From positions 43,904 to 107,903 of the forward strand of contig JAFNXM010000035.1 of assembly GCA_017383485.1 (NCBI GenBank): a stretch of DNA of 64,000 bases, written 5' to 3'. A model generated the notes under the pieces. That model did not search any database, was not told the origin of the DNA, and saw nothing but the letters and a program-made list of their open reading frames with translations. Shown one piece after another: positions 27,175 to 36,650 of this stretch (the stretch's first letter is position 1; every line of letters starts with the position of its first letter). Made by a program: the position numbers and the translations under genes. This DNA is from Bacteroidaceae bacterium. GTDB taxonomy: Bacteria; Bacteroidota; Bacteroidia; Bacteroidales; Bacteroidaceae.

Positions 27175-28476
27175 TTATTTCTTTTTCAATGCTTGTTGTT
27201 TCGCTTGATAGAGGTCGGCACGCTTGCCATCCATGAAAGCGACGACAAAGACTTGTGGAAACTTTTCTTTTACCTTTGCTTGCTGTTGTCGTACGGTGTC
27301 AAAGTTGTTTGATGGATAGCAAGTATATTTGAATACTCCTCCGTCTTCATAACATTCTACACCTTCCAGGCCTCGGAACATTGGATCATCTGTCGAAATC
27401 TTCTTGCTCATCACGGTGATTTGCAGTTTGAAGACAGGACGCGCGGGGTCTACTGCTGGGGCAGCAGATGCTGCGGTGGCATTATCACACGTTGTTGCTG
27501 TGGCATTTTCTACCGTTCCCTGTTCAACTGATGTAGCATTGCTTGCATTGTTTTGCTCATGCTTTGGCGCAGTATCTACTGGGCGTACAGATGGCGTTTG
27601 GGATTGGGGCACGGAGATCTGAGCGCGGAGATTGGGGCTTTGAGGTTCGGGTTTCACCTCTTTGACCACTGGTGCTGGTGCCTGATAAGCGACGTTCTGT
27701 GTCTTACGATATTTGATGAAAGCGTTGTAAAGACTTTGCGACATTGCATTGACACCTTCATCAGAAGCGAGAAAAGCCTCTTCGCCAGGATGCGAAATAA
27801 ATCCTAATTCGGTCAAAATAGAGGGAGCAGAGGTCTTACGAAGCACCAAGAAGCCTGCTTGATAGACGCCAGTACCACGTGTGCGACGTCCAGCATGATT
27901 TTTAAATTGACTTTGTACCAATCGTGCCAACTCTACGCTTTGTTCCATATTCTTGTCCTGCATCAATTCGAAGATGATATAACTTTCTGGCGAGTTAGGA
28001 TCAAAGTCTTCGTAAGTCTGTTTGTAGTCCTTTTCAAGCGTAATTACGGCATTTTCACGCTTTGCCACCTCCAGGTTTTCATTAGCGCGCGCCATACCGA
28101 GTGTATAAGTCTCTGTACCATTCGCCGAACTACCCTTAGCCGCAGCATTGGTGTGGATAGAGACAAACAAGTCGGCCTTATTACGATTGGCAATGTTTGC
28201 ACGTTCTTGCAGGGGGATAAATACGTCCTTGCTACGTGTATAAATCACCTTGACATCGGGGCAATTTGCCTTAACTAAATTACCAAAGCCCAAAGCGACG
28301 TTAAGGTTGATATGCTTTTCCTGTGCAAATTTTCCTACTGCTCCGGGGTCATGTCCACCATGTCCCGCATCAATCACCAGGGTGAATTGTTTCCTTGCAT
28401 CCTGTGCGACAATTGCACTGGTGGCACAGAACAACAAAGTCAAGAGAAGTATCGTATGTCTGTATATACGCTGCAT
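27175..28476 (-). CDS. N-acetylmuramoyl-L-alanine amidase (AmiC type) with SPOR-like tail
   Basis: 433 residues from MQRIYRHTILLL. An extension to 28551 lies upstream of the promoter at 28524-28552 and was rejected. The signal peptide (ending AIVAQ) is followed by an Amidase_3 domain with zinc ligands in VIDAGHGGHDPGAVG and VSIHTNAAA and the catalytic Glu in LTELGFISHP. A Pro/Thr/Ala-rich linker (about 245-340) leads to a SPOR-like C-terminus (FKLQITVMSKKIS onward). It cleaves the peptide from MurNAc during cell separation. Confidence 0.92.
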   Translation of the reverse strand: MQRIYRHTILLLTLLFCATSAIVAQDARKQFTLVIDAGHGGHDPGAVGKFAQEKHINLNVALGFGNLVKANCPDVKVIYTRSKDVFIPLQERANIANRNKADLFVSIHTNAAAKGSSANGTETYTLGMARANENLEVAKRENAVITLEKDYKQTYEDFDPNSPESYIIFELMQDKNMEQSVELARLVQSQFKNHAGRRTRGTGVYQAGFLVLRKTSAPSILTELGFISHPGEEAFLASDEGVNAMSQSLYNAFIKYRKTQNVAYQAPAPVVKEVKPEPQSPNLRAQISVPQSQTPSVRPVDTAPKHEQNNASNATSVEQGTVENATATTCDNATAASAAPAVDPARPVFKLQITVMSKKISTDDPMFRGLEGVECYEDGGVFKYTCYPSNNFDTVRQQQAKVKEKFPQVFVVAFMDGKRADLYQAKQQALKKK

Positions 28477-28523
28477 TGGAGTATTAAAAACTATTATTAA
28501 AGTCTGAAAATAAAATTTGACTA

Positions 28524-28552
28524 CAAAGTTAGCGCTTTTTTTGTTAAGCAAA
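28524..28552 (-). promoter_or_regulatory. Promoter of the amidase-MCE unit
   Basis: On the minus strand, TTTG (28549-28552) and TAACTTTG (28524-28531) are separated by 17 bp. Transcription would begin near 28517, about 40 nt before the ATG at 28476. Confidence 0.6.
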
Positions 28553-28671
28553 TCTTATTATTCGGTTTAAGTATATCAAAAAAGTAAATTGGATGAGTTT
28601 TTTTAACAAAAAGCAGTTAATATCTTTAATATTATCGTACTCCAACCTGGTTTTGATTTGTTTGTCGGCTA

Positions 28672-29802
28672 TCATTCTGTCAACCACATCTGCCCTACTC
28701 CCTCGACATATGGTACGGCATAAAACGGTACTGGTTTAGCCTGGGCATCTGCAGGTGCTGTGCTGGCGTCGTAACAAGTACCAGCAAGGCGAACATTACC
28801 CCATGGCGTAGAATTTCCATCTACTGCAGCGGGGTCGGAAGTCACATAATAAGCACCCGTCGGCACACCCTGTGCACAATAAACCCAGGGGCCGCGTTGC
28901 AAGGCTACGACACCGCGCCAGGCTGTACCATCTACCATTTTGCGCAAATGACGTACGGGCATCGGCAGGTCGAAGAAGACTTCGTCGCCACTATTCCATT
29001 TGCGAGAGATTACCATATAACCATCCTCGAGTTTCATATTTTCTTCGCGACCGTTGATATAGACGGGAAAGGTTTGCTTTCCTTGTTCCATAAAGGCGAA
29101 TTGCTGAGAAAAGTCATTTCTACCCACAGCCCAATCCGGGATACGCATTTTCAGCGTAAAAGGGTATTTCCCACGAGGCAAACCCGAGATGCGAATCTTC
29201 ACTCTGTTGTCGTGAGGGAGCGAAGTCATTTGATCCACGATCATACGCAGCGAGTCTGTGACAATACGCACTGTACTATTGACATAAAGGTTCATAAAGA
29301 CCTCCCTTGCCCTCGTAGCATACACCCAACCTGCTGCATCGCACAGGGTTTGAGCCAAGGCCTGTTTCTCCTCGCCGTCCCCTGACTGCAGTACACTTCG
29401 CATCGCATGATTCATCAAAATACGCTCCACGACGTCGAAGTATTTCGCATGGGGGGCGGTAAGGAATTTCGTGGCAGCGATTTGTGCCGACTTAGCCGCA
29501 CTGGGGGAACAGCATTTCTTTTTGCCAGAAGGGAAACCTCCCACAATGTCCATCTGTTTGCACACCACATTCGCCCAATATTGATCTGCCTTCTTGCTCT
29601 CCTTTGTTGAAAGGTTTGCAGCACAGAGGGTGCGGCTCGTCAACGTAGGGTCGACGTGCAATCCTAAACTACGGAAATCACTACCATCTGGACTCCACAT
29701 CACAATGCTATCACCGTGGATATATTGGGGCGGAGAGGCGATCTGTGCCGAAGCCAAAAAGCAACTACACAGAGACAATATTATATATAATAGGAAACGC
29801 AT
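28672..29802 (-). CDS. Shortened GH127/DUF1680-like secreted protein
   Basis: 376 residues from MRFLLYIILSLCSCFLASAQ, a signal peptide; a longer frame to 29877 was rejected. The second half matches the end of GH127 beta-L-arabinofuranosidases: WVYATRAREVFMNLYVNS, the beta-sandwich LKMRIPDWA, GYMVISRKWNSGDEVFFDLPM and GVVALQRGPWVYCAQG. Family members are about 600-700 residues and have most of an alpha-barrel before this. Here that barrel is nearly absent, and the zinc-binding Cys-Cys before the YATD-like segment reads ALAQTLCDAAG. It is probably a non-catalytic relative or a remnant; the frame is intact. Confidence 0.65.
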   Translation of the reverse strand: MRFLLYIILSLCSCFLASAQIASPPQYIHGDSIVMWSPDGSDFRSLGLHVDPTLTSRTLCAANLSTKESKKADQYWANVVCKQMDIVGGFPSGKKKCCSPSAAKSAQIAATKFLTAPHAKYFDVVERILMNHAMRSVLQSGDGEEKQALAQTLCDAAGWVYATRAREVFMNLYVNSTVRIVTDSLRMIVDQMTSLPHDNRVKIRISGLPRGKYPFTLKMRIPDWAVGRNDFSQQFAFMEQGKQTFPVYINGREENMKLEDGYMVISRKWNSGDEVFFDLPMPVRHLRKMVDGTAWRGVVALQRGPWVYCAQGVPTGAYYVTSDPAAVDGNSTPWGNVRLAGTCYDASTAPADAQAKPVPFYAVPYVEGVGQMWLTE

Positions 29803-29914
29803 ATTTTTTTGACAGAATGTGGTGTAAACAGGGAAAGTGTCTTTCGATTTGTCATCAATAACAAAAAAGCGCAACAACCTGCGATCAACTCAGCATGTCA
29901 TTGCGATTTTTGTG

Positions 29915-29985
29915 TTGGGGTACCCGGACTCGAACCAGGAAAGACAGGACCAGAATCTGTAGTGTTACCATTACACCATACCCCA
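29915..29985 (-). tRNA. tRNA-Gln (CTG)
   Basis: 71 nt on the minus strand. The acceptor strands TGGGGTA/TACCCCA pair. The anticodon arm is ACAGA-TTCTGGT-CCTGT, giving anticodon CTG, and the T arm is CCTGG-TTCGAGT-CCGGG. The closing pair of the anticodon stem is A-C. Confidence 0.93.
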
Positions 29986-30022
29986 ATCATGATTCATCGA
30001 GCGACCTGCTCGATTGCGCTTG

Positions 30023-30053
30023 CAAAGGTACTGGTTTTTTCTTTCCCTACAAA
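30023..30053 (-). promoter_or_regulatory. Promoter of tRNA-Gln
   Basis: On the minus strand, TTTG (30050-30053), 19 bp, then TACCTTTG (30023-30030): a full match to the Bacteroidota promoter, about 30 nt before the tRNA. Confidence 0.75.
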
Positions 30054-30139
30054 TTTTTCTTAATCTTTTTTTTGAAAAACAAGGAAGCAGGGACATCAGT
30101 CAAGCGACAAGAGACAAGAGGCCTCAGAACCTCAGTCCC

Positions 30140-31246
30140 CTATCCTATCTTTACCATTGTCGCCCCAAAGCCATATTCTCTGAACGAAGCGTCTTGGTAG
30201 GTGCAACGACGATACTTGCTCTTTAATTCCTGCAACAAGGCATTGCGCAGCACTCCCTCGCCCTTGCCATGAATGAATACGATGCGTCGACCTTTGTCAT
30301 TCTTATATTTCTCCATAGTATCAGAGAAAACTTTCAACTGATAGTCCAAAATATCCTTGGCGCTCATTCCGGCTGTGCTCTCCAGAATTTCGTTGACATG
30401 CAAATCTACTTCGACGACGTCATTCGCCTTCATTTTCTTTTCACCCTGTACTTTGGACAGAGGTGAGCCGGGGGATTTCTTTGCAGTATTTGGCATCATC
30501 GCTTCCTTGATCTGCTCTGCCGACACAAAGACACTACGCACGGCATTGTCGTCCTTGATCAGGGGTAAAAGATAGGTGGGCAAGTCAAAGAACTCGTTGG
30601 CCATGAAGGTATGCAGTTTGTAGAACTTTGTCAAGTCAGGACGCAGCGTTACATTGACGGGTTCCTTGGCGTGGAAGGGCTTGTCCACTTTGTAGGCAAA
30701 GGCTTGAAATGCGATTTTCTCCAATTCGGGGAGCGACCCACGCTTCAAGTCCTCCAGAAATATCTTAGTATTGGGTTCCACCACCCCCTCATGACGCAGA
30801 GTGGACGAAGCATTTTCTACGTTCATCCACACGAAATGCATGTAGTAATTGCTATCGTTCACCAGATATACTTCAAAGTCTGTCGTAGTCGGAGCCTTGA
30901 CATTCGTTGGCAGGAAGGCGATGTACAGATTCAGCACATCTGCGCCACGACGCTCCAGGGCACGTGGACGGAAGGTGATTTCCTGTTCACAGGGTTCCAG
31001 TTCCTTGTCACTCATCGCCGCCATCTTTTGCACAGCCCTTTTCTCTGCCGCACTCACAGGTTTTTGATCTGCCTGAGGTCTGGCTATATTATAATTATCC
31101 GTTTCGATGACCACACATTCCTTGATCAAGACGGGGATATCAAAACCATCCTCGTCCTGCACCAAGACTGTATCTTTACCCTGGAAGCCAGCCACTACGC
31201 CACCTCCCACATCGTTCAAAAATCTGACTTTATCGCCTATTTTCAT
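30140..31246 (-). CDS. DUF2027 protein with C-terminal Smr domain
   Basis: 368 residues. An N-terminal MKIGDKVRFLNDVGGGVVAG segment (a small barrel like that at the MutS2 C-terminus) and a DUF2027 middle region (about 90-250) precede an Smr domain (about 285-368) with VDLHVNEI and the FIHGKGEGVLRNAL motif. Smr domains cut or bind branched DNA or RNA; on collided ribosomes some cut mRNA. The cellular role of the DUF2027-Smr fusion is not settled. It stands alone between tRNA-Gln and a divergent promoter region. Confidence 0.88.
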   Translation of the reverse strand: MKIGDKVRFLNDVGGGVVAGFQGKDTVLVQDEDGFDIPVLIKECVVIETDNYNIARPQADQKPVSAAEKRAVQKMAAMSDKELEPCEQEITFRPRALERRGADVLNLYIAFLPTNVKAPTTTDFEVYLVNDSNYYMHFVWMNVENASSTLRHEGVVEPNTKIFLEDLKRGSLPELEKIAFQAFAYKVDKPFHAKEPVNVTLRPDLTKFYKLHTFMANEFFDLPTYLLPLIKDDNAVRSVFVSAEQIKEAMMPNTAKKSPGSPLSKVQGEKKMKANDVVEVDLHVNEILESTAGMSAKDILDYQLKVFSDTMEKYKNDKGRRIVFIHGKGEGVLRNALLQELKSKYRRCTYQDASFREYGFGATMVKIG

Positions 31247-31371
31247 AGTTGTATTCTTATATTTTTGGCAAATTTACGATTTATTTTCCAACACTCGATA
31301 TGTCGCAGGTAAATTCATCAGCCGAGGAAATCCTTGGCCGTGGAACATTCGTTAATGTCTGTTAATCTCAA

Positions 31372-31403
31372 TTTGGCTCTATCGGGAAAAAGTTGTATCT
31401 TTG
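31372..31403 (+). promoter_or_regulatory. Strong promoter far upstream of the carboxyltransferase gene
   Basis: TTTG (31372-31375), 20 bp, TATCTTTG (31396-31403): a consensus match. The next supported start codon is at 31813, about 400 nt away, and repeat copy D lies between. It may drive a short RNA or give a long leader. Confidence 0.6.
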
Positions 31404-31465
31404 TATTACAAAGGTGGAGAATTGGTCAAATATGGTCAATTCCCCTTTATTTTACCACAAAAATG

Positions 31466-31572
31466 AGCGAAAAAAGTCAAGACTTTGTGAAAAATTCGCG
31501 ACGGCTCGTTGAAAAAAGTCAAGGGTTTGTTGAAATTATCCAAGGCTTTTTTTGAAAAAGGTCTGATTTCTT
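31466..31572 (-). repeat. Dispersed GACGTCGCG repeat, copy D (inverted)
   Basis: The core complement is at 31490-31510 (AAAAATTCGCGACGGCTCGT), with one base changed and one missing relative to consensus. The flanks are AAAAAAGTCAAGACTTTGTG before it and GAAAAAAGTCAAGGGTTTGT after it. The 566-bp stretch 31247-31812 otherwise holds two promoters and no supported gene. Confidence 0.75.
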
Positions 31573-31769
31573 TTTCAGAAAGCCAGATCATGTTGTAATA
31601 AAACCTTAAACTTTTATAAAAAATCATAAAATCTGAGCGCGTGAAACATTTTTTCTACTCTCCGTTATCTGAGACAGAATGACGGATCATTCATTTTCCT
31701 TGTCCATTTTCAGCACAAACGATTTCCCATATTTCACGACTTCGATTTTTATCATTTCAGAAAAATCAT

Positions 31770-31777
31770 TATCTTTG
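31770..31777 (+). promoter_or_regulatory. Promoter -7 element of the carboxyltransferase gene
   Basis: TATCTTTG, about 36 nt before the ATG at 31813. No TTTG at -33 was found. Confidence 0.5.
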
Positions 31778-31812
31778 CCCTCGGTTTTTTTACAAAACAC
31801 ACTGAAATCATT

Positions 31813-33591
31813 ATGGAAAAGCGTAAAATACAATTTAGTTTGGTATACCGCGATATGTTCCAAAGTTCGGGTAAATTTCAACCCCGCAAGGATCAATTGG
31901 AACGCATCGCGCCCGTAATTATCAAGATGGGATGTTTCAGCCGCGTGGAAACCAACGGCGGCGCCTTTGAACAGGTGAACCTGCTCTACGGCGAAAATCC
32001 CAACCAAGCCGTTCGTGCTTTCACCAAACCCTTCAACGAAGTCGGTATCAAGACCCACATGCTCGACCGCGGTTTGAACGCGCTGCGCATGTTCCCCGTG
32101 CCAGCTGATGTGCGCCGCCTGATGTACAAGGTGAAGCATGCTCAGGGTACAGACATCACACGTATCTTCTGCGGATTGAATGATGTGCGCAATATCATCC
32201 CTTCTATCAAATATGCGCTCGAAGCTGGCATGACGCCACAAGCGACATTGTGCATCACCAACTCGCCTATTCACACAGCTGAGTACTATGCTGAAATCGC
32301 AGACCAACTGATTGCAGCAGGTGCGCCCGAAATTTGCTTGAAGGATATGGCGGGTATCGGTCAGCCCGCTATGCTGGGCGAATTGACCCGTATGATCAAG
32401 AGCAAGCACCCCGAAGTGATCATCCAATATCACGGACACAGCGGCCCAGGTCTCTCGATGGCGACTATCCTCGAGGTGTGCCGTGCCGGAGCCGACGTGA
32501 TTGACACCGCTATCGAACCCCTGTCTTGGGGTAAGGTTCACCCAGATATCATTTCCGTACAATCTATGTTGAAGAATGCAGGTTTCGACGTGCCCGAAAT
32601 CAATATGGAGGCGTATATGGAAGCGCGCAAGTTGACACAGGAGTTCATCGACGACTTCTTGGGTTACTTTATGAACTCGGGCAACAAGTTGATGTCTTCA
32701 CTCCTCCTCGGTTGTGGTCTCCCAGGTGGTATGATGGGGTCGATGATGGCAGACCTCACAGGTGTGATGAGTGCTATCAACAACAATCGCGTAGCCAAGG
32801 GCGAAGAACCTCTCTCAGAAGATGCACTGCTCGTTAAACTCTTTGACGAAGTGGCTTACGTTTGGCCTCGCGTGGGTTATCCTCCTCTCGTGACACCCTT
32901 CTCTCAATACGTCAAGAATATCGCCTTGATGAACCTCCTCACCGAGTCTATGGGCAAGCCTCGCTATTCGATGATGGACAACTCTATCTGGGGTATGATT
33001 CTGGGTAAGAGTGGTAAGTTGCCAGGTGAAGTAGATCCCGAAATCATTGCTTTGGCGAAAGAAAAGGGTTTCGAATTCACCGAAGCCGACCCACAAAGTT
33101 ACTATCCCGACGAATTGGACCGTTTCCGCCAGGAAATGGAAGAAAATGGCTGGGACTTGGGTGAAGACGAAGAAGAACTGTTTGAATTTGCGATGCACGA
33201 AACGCAATACCGCGACTACAAGAGTGGCGCAGCCAAGAAGCGTTTTCTGGCCGATCTGCAAGCAGCGAAGGACAAGGCTAATGCAAGTGGCATGACACCC
33301 GAGGAAGCGGCTGCATTGAAGCACGCCAAGGCTGATGCCATCGTAGCCCCCGAAGCAGGTACTATCCTGTGGGAAATCGGTGGTGACGCAGAATGTGTGA
33401 AGAGCATCGAACCATTCATCGGCAAGAAGTACGAAGTGGGCGAACGTTTCTGCTACCTGGAAAACAACTATGGTCAAATCCGCGAACTCCCTGCTGCACT
33501 TGGCGGTCTCCTTGTAGAAATCAACGCTAAGCAAGGCGCACACGTATCAAAGGGTGATGTCATCGCTTATATCGAACGCGAAAATCTGTAA
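31813..33591 (+). CDS. Carboxyltransferase (OadA / PycB / transcarboxylase 5S-like) without the biotin lysine
   Basis: 592 residues. The N-terminal barrel (about 20-290) has the conserved start [12 protein letters not shown] and the metal/substrate segment [13 protein letters not shown] followed by [18 protein letters not shown] conserved domain (about 300-480) follows. The C-terminal ~80 residues ([14 protein letters not shown] to [12 protein letters not shown]) have the biotinyl/lipoyl fold, but the usual EAMKMENEI is replaced by [12 protein letters not shown], with no lysine at the attachment point. A separate biotin carrier is encoded at 47447-47905. It most likely moves carboxyl groups between oxaloacetate/pyruvate and a free biotin carrier. 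tdk follows after 10 bp. Confidence 0.85.
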   Translation: MEKRKIQFSLVYRDMFQSSGKFQPRKDQLERIAPVIIKMGCFSRVETNGGAFEQVNLLYGENPNQAVRAFTKPFNEVGIKTHMLDRGLNALRMFPVPADVRRLMYKVKHAQGTDITRIFCGLNDVRNIIPSIKYALEAGMTPQATLCITNSPIHTAEYYAEIADQLIAAGAPEICLKDMAGIGQPAMLGELTRMIKSKHPEVIIQYHGHSGPGLSMATILEVCRAGADVIDTAIEPLSWGKVHPDIISVQSMLKNAGFDVPEINMEAYMEARKLTQEFIDDFLGYFMNSGNKLMSSLLLGCGLPGGMMGSMMADLTGVMSAINNNRVAKGEEPLSEDALLVKLFDEVAYVWPRVGYPPLVTPFSQYVKNIALMNLLTESMGKPRYSMMDNSIWGMILGKSGKLPGEVDPEIIALAKEKGFEFTEADPQSYYPDELDRFRQEMEENGWDLGEDEEELFEFAMHETQYRDYKSGAAKKRFLADLQAAKDKANASGMTPEEAAALKHAKADAIVAPEAGTILWEIGGDAECVKSIEPFIGKKYEVGERFCYLENNYGQIRELPAALGGLLVEINAKQGAHVSKGDVIAYIERENL

Positions 33592-33601
33592 TCTCAATAC
33601 T

Positions 33602-34174
33602 ATGCATATATTTCAAGAAAAAAGTCCACGCCGTGGTCATATCGAAGTGATCTGCGGTTCAATGTTCTCGGGTAAGACCGAGGAATTGATTCGTCGCCTG
33701 AAACGTGCCAAGTTTGCCCACCAACGTGTAGAAATCTATAAGCCTACGATCGACACTCGCTACTCTGACGAAGAAGTCGTATCGCATGACAAAAATGCTA
33801 TTGCCTCTACTCCCGTTGATTCGTCAGCAGGTATCTTGCTCCTGGCCGAAGCGGCAGAGGTCGTGGGTATTGACGAAGCACAATTCTTCGACGACGGCCT
33901 CGTGGCAGTGTGCAACGAATTGGCCAACCGCGGCAAGCGCGTCATCGTGGCAGGTCTTGACATGGACTACAAGGGAGTCCCCTTCGGCCCCATGCCCGGA
34001 CTGATGGCAGTAGCCGAAGACGTATCCAAGGTACATGCTATCTGTGTGAAGTGTGGTAATTTGGCTTACGTGTCACACCGCATCGTCGACGGCGACCGCC
34101 GCGTGATGTTGGGCGAGCATGGCGAATATGAGCCACTGTGTCGCGACTGTTACAACAAGGAAAAGAAAGGTTAA
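33602..34174 (+). CDS. tdk: Thymidine kinase (TK1 type)
   Basis: 190 residues from [13 protein letters not shown]; a longer frame starting inside the previous gene was rejected. The P-loop is [11 protein letters not shown] (about 19-29), the catalytic Glu is in [10 protein letters not shown], and a zinc finger is formed by CVKCGN and CRDCYN. It phosphorylates thymidine in the salvage route, complementing thyA/folA at 20.4-21.7 kb. It ends before a strong shared terminator. Confidence 0.95.
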   Translation: MHIFQEKSPRRGHIEVICGSMFSGKTEELIRRLKRAKFAHQRVEIYKPTIDTRYSDEEVVSHDKNAIASTPVDSSAGILLLAEAAEVVGIDEAQFFDDGLVAVCNELANRGKRVIVAGLDMDYKGVPFGPMPGLMAVAEDVSKVHAICVKCGNLAYVSHRIVDGDRRVMLGEHGEYEPLCRDCYNKEKKG

Positions 34175-34262
34175 TCCCACCTCCAACTTTCGGATAAGAA
34201 ACTTTGCGACTTCTCGTCAAAACAAGGTCTCATTTATTTTCAAAAAAGAGAAGCAAAAGTCT

Positions 34263-34323
34263 AAAAACAATAAATCCACGCTGACGGACATCAGTTCCAT
34301 TTCAGCGTGGATTTATTGTTTTT
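34263..34323. terminator. Long bidirectional terminator between tdk and tilS
   Basis: A perfect 22-bp stem (arms 34263-34284 and 34302-34323, containing AATAAATCCACGCTGA) with a 17-nt loop. The arms carry an A-run and a T-run, so it can stop transcription from both sides. Confidence 0.9.
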
Positions 34324-34350
34324 GTATTACAAAATAGTATCCATTTAATT

Positions 34351-35700
34351 TTATTCTTTAGGAGAAAAACTAAGCATCACTACTTGCTTCGTTTTGTCAG
34401 TAATCGTGGCACGTCCATCAGGTCTTTCTCCTACAAGCCAAAGGATTTTTTCTTCATCAACCACGACCATTGTTCGGCGCTTTTCAATAATCGAACGATG
34501 GCAGTCGGTGAGATAATCGCTGACTAACTTTGTACCCTTCATGCCGAAGGGATTAAAGCGGTCGCCTTCGGTTGTTGAGCGTATAGCAAGGTGGCCTTTT
34601 ATCGAATCTACATCTAAACAGCAGACCAAAGGACTGCGGGGAATTTCTGTCAGACTATCTCTGTCGAAGCGTGCAACGCAGAGTCTACCTGTGGGGAGTT
34701 CTATATCACCTGTTTCTGGCAATAGTGTGAGTGATAGAGATCCGGGAATTGGCGCAACGACAAGATGTCCGCGATGTAGGGCTGCGACATGTGATGAGCT
34801 GTAAAAAGTGGCGCCAGACTGGCAAGCAGACGAGTCAGAGAAAGATGATATTTTTTTATAAACAACCTCAATTTCGGCGGATTTGAAATGAAATTCCGAT
34901 AGTACTTCGTGTAAAATCGTCGAGGCTGCAGGAGATGCTAAAAGTTTGGTTATATCTATTGATACGCTGTCTGCTGTATAGGAGCAAATTTCCCCTTTGA
35001 CCTGTGCCAGTCCCAATTCGTAAAGGTGCAAGGCTTCGCTAAGTCGCGACGTGGTTTGATGCAAAGTCTGTGAGATCGAAGTGTTGATTTCACCCAGTCT
35101 TGGTAAAATTTGGCAACGAATCAAGTTGCGTTTGTACCTTGTATCGGCGTTGGTACTATCTGTTACAAATTCTATGCCTTGGCTGAGTAAATATTGCTCT
35201 ATATCCCTGCGGCTGATATCCAGCAGAGGACGGAATACATAACCATTACAAAACTTCATTCCAGTGAGACCGCGCAACCCTGCGCCACGAGATAAATTCA
35301 GCAACAAGGTTTCGGCATTGTCATCTTGATGATGTGCTACGGCGATGCCGGCAAATTTTCCCTCGGCCCTCAACTCCTCAAACCAAGCGTAGCGCAATTC
35401 ACGTGCTGCCATTTCGATGCTAATCCCTCTTTGGGTGGCGTATTCCTCGGTCTGAAAATGTTTCACGTGCAAGGCAATTCCCCACTGCTGGCAAAGTTCT
35501 TGCACAAATAGTTCGTCGCGGTGGCTTTCCTCTCCACGGAGATGAAAATTGCAATGAGCAGCCTCGACACAGTATCCTAATTTCACTAGAATATGAGCAA
35601 GCGCTACGCTATCACATCCACCACTTAGCGCCACTAAGACTCGGGTTGGTGGAGCGGGCAAGTGATATCGTTGTATCGTGTGTAGGACGCGTGTTAGCAT
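34351..35700 (-). CDS. tilS: tRNA(Ile)-lysidine synthase
   Basis: 449 residues. The PP-loop is ALSGGCDSVALAH (about 24-36), followed by AHCNFHLRGEESHRDE, VAHHQDDNAETLLLNLSRGAGLRGLTGM and the TilS C-terminal domain. It turns cytidine 34 of the CAT-anticodon isoleucine tRNA into lysidine, so that AUA is read correctly; it is essential. It lies 87 bp after the radical SAM gene on the same strand. Confidence 0.95.
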   Translation of the reverse strand: MLTRVLHTIQRYHLPAPPTRVLVALSGGCDSVALAHILVKLGYCVEAAHCNFHLRGEESHRDELFVQELCQQWGIALHVKHFQTEEYATQRGISIEMAARELRYAWFEELRAEGKFAGIAVAHHQDDNAETLLLNLSRGAGLRGLTGMKFCNGYVFRPLLDISRRDIEQYLLSQGIEFVTDSTNADTRYKRNLIRCQILPRLGEINTSISQTLHQTTSRLSEALHLYELGLAQVKGEICSYTADSVSIDITKLLASPAASTILHEVLSEFHFKSAEIEVVYKKISSFSDSSACQSGATFYSSSHVAALHRGHLVVAPIPGSLSLTLLPETGDIELPTGRLCVARFDRDSLTEIPRSPLVCCLDVDSIKGHLAIRSTTEGDRFNPFGMKGTKLVSDYLTDCHRSIIEKRRTMVVVDEEKILWLVGERPDGRATITDKTKQVVMLSFSPKE

Positions 35701-35787
35701 GGACTCGTTTTAAAATATGTGGGAATATAGTAATGGTATTGAGACGACCTGTGAAGATGTCTTGAAATATTGAAAAGATTAGAGTTG

Positions 35788-36567
35788 CTAATACGACACA
35801 CTCACTTTCAAACCTAAAGCTTCAACACGTTTGGCTATGGCATCGAGTTCGTCGGGTGTTGCTTTACAGAGACTACTCAAAGGTGTCTCGCGGTCAATAG
35901 TATAAATCATTACTTGCTGAGGCGAAATTTTCTTCAAAGCCTCAAGCCAAGGACCTATATATCTATCGCCTGTATTGTCTACGCTTTTTCCTTCACACTC
36001 ACCCTTCATAAACATGGTCTGTACGATACATTTTCCTTCATATTGGCACATCGCTTCTACTACTTGGTTGACATTATACACTCCGACTGGTTGGTCCACC
36101 ATGTTGATATATTCTGCGTCGACAGTATCCAGTTTCAATATATTATTGTCTACGCGCATCAACGCCGCCTTGATTTCTGGGACATGCGCCCTGGTAGCGT
36201 TACTCAACACCGAGACCTTAGCTTGTGGACAATAGATGTCGCGCAGACGAATAGTATCATCGATAATTGCAGAAAAGTCGGGGTGAATAGTAGGTTCGCC
36301 ATTGCCTGCAAAAGTCAAGACATCGGGTAGACATCCATCAACATCACGCATACTAATCAAGCGTTGCTCCAATGTAGTGGCTACCTCTTCTCTCGTCGGG
36401 CGGCGAGTTTTTGGACGAAAGTCCGCATTCAGTCCACATTCACAATAGACGCAATCAAATGTACAAATCTTGCCATCAGCTGGCATCAGATTTATACCTA
36501 GTGAAATACCAAGTCTGCGACTGCGGACCGGACCAAAGATGGGAGAGGAGAATAGTAGAGTAGGCAT
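35788..36567 (-). CDS. Radical SAM protein of unknown substrate
   Basis: 259 residues from MPTLLFSSPIFGPV; a start four codons upstream is possible. The N-terminal PVRSRRLGISLGINLMP and the cluster motif CTFDCVYCECG (Cys-x3-Cys-x2-Cys) define a radical SAM enzyme. LTFAGNGEPTIHPDF is the SAM-binding GGEP-like segment. Proteins of this type resemble the wyosine-related/YfkAB-like radical SAM group; the reaction is not known. It starts 33 bp past the rplS terminator and precedes tilS. Confidence 0.82.
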   Translation of the reverse strand: MPTLLFSSPIFGPVRSRRLGISLGINLMPADGKICTFDCVYCECGLNADFRPKTRRPTREEVATTLEQRLISMRDVDGCLPDVLTFAGNGEPTIHPDFSAIIDDTIRLRDIYCPQAKVSVLSNATRAHVPEIKAALMRVDNNILKLDTVDAEYINMVDQPVGVYNVNQVVEAMCQYEGKCIVQTMFMKGECEGKSVDNTGDRYIGPWLEALKKISPQQVMIYTIDRETPLSSLCKATPDELDAIAKRVEALGLKVSVSY

Positions 36568-36600
36568 AACGATATGCAAATGATTTTTTCCAACAAAAAA

Positions 36601-36619
36601 GCCTCCCGAAAAGGGAGGC
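36601..36619 (-). terminator. Terminator of rplS
   Basis: A 7-bp GC-rich stem (GCCTCCC/GGGAGGC) with a 5-nt loop, followed on the minus strand by a T6 run, 32 bp past the rplS stop. Confidence 0.88.
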
Positions 36620-36650
36620 AGTAAGTTCTTTGTAAGTTGCGAGGTAAATA

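Noticed and set aside
31334-31555. 73-codon plus-strand frame after the 31372 promoter
   Set aside because: It starts before the promoter and its second half translates dispersed repeat copy D (KSQDFV, KSQGFV).
31687-32562. 291-codon minus-strand frame
   Set aside because: It is antisense to the carboxyltransferase coding sequence and lacks a domain.
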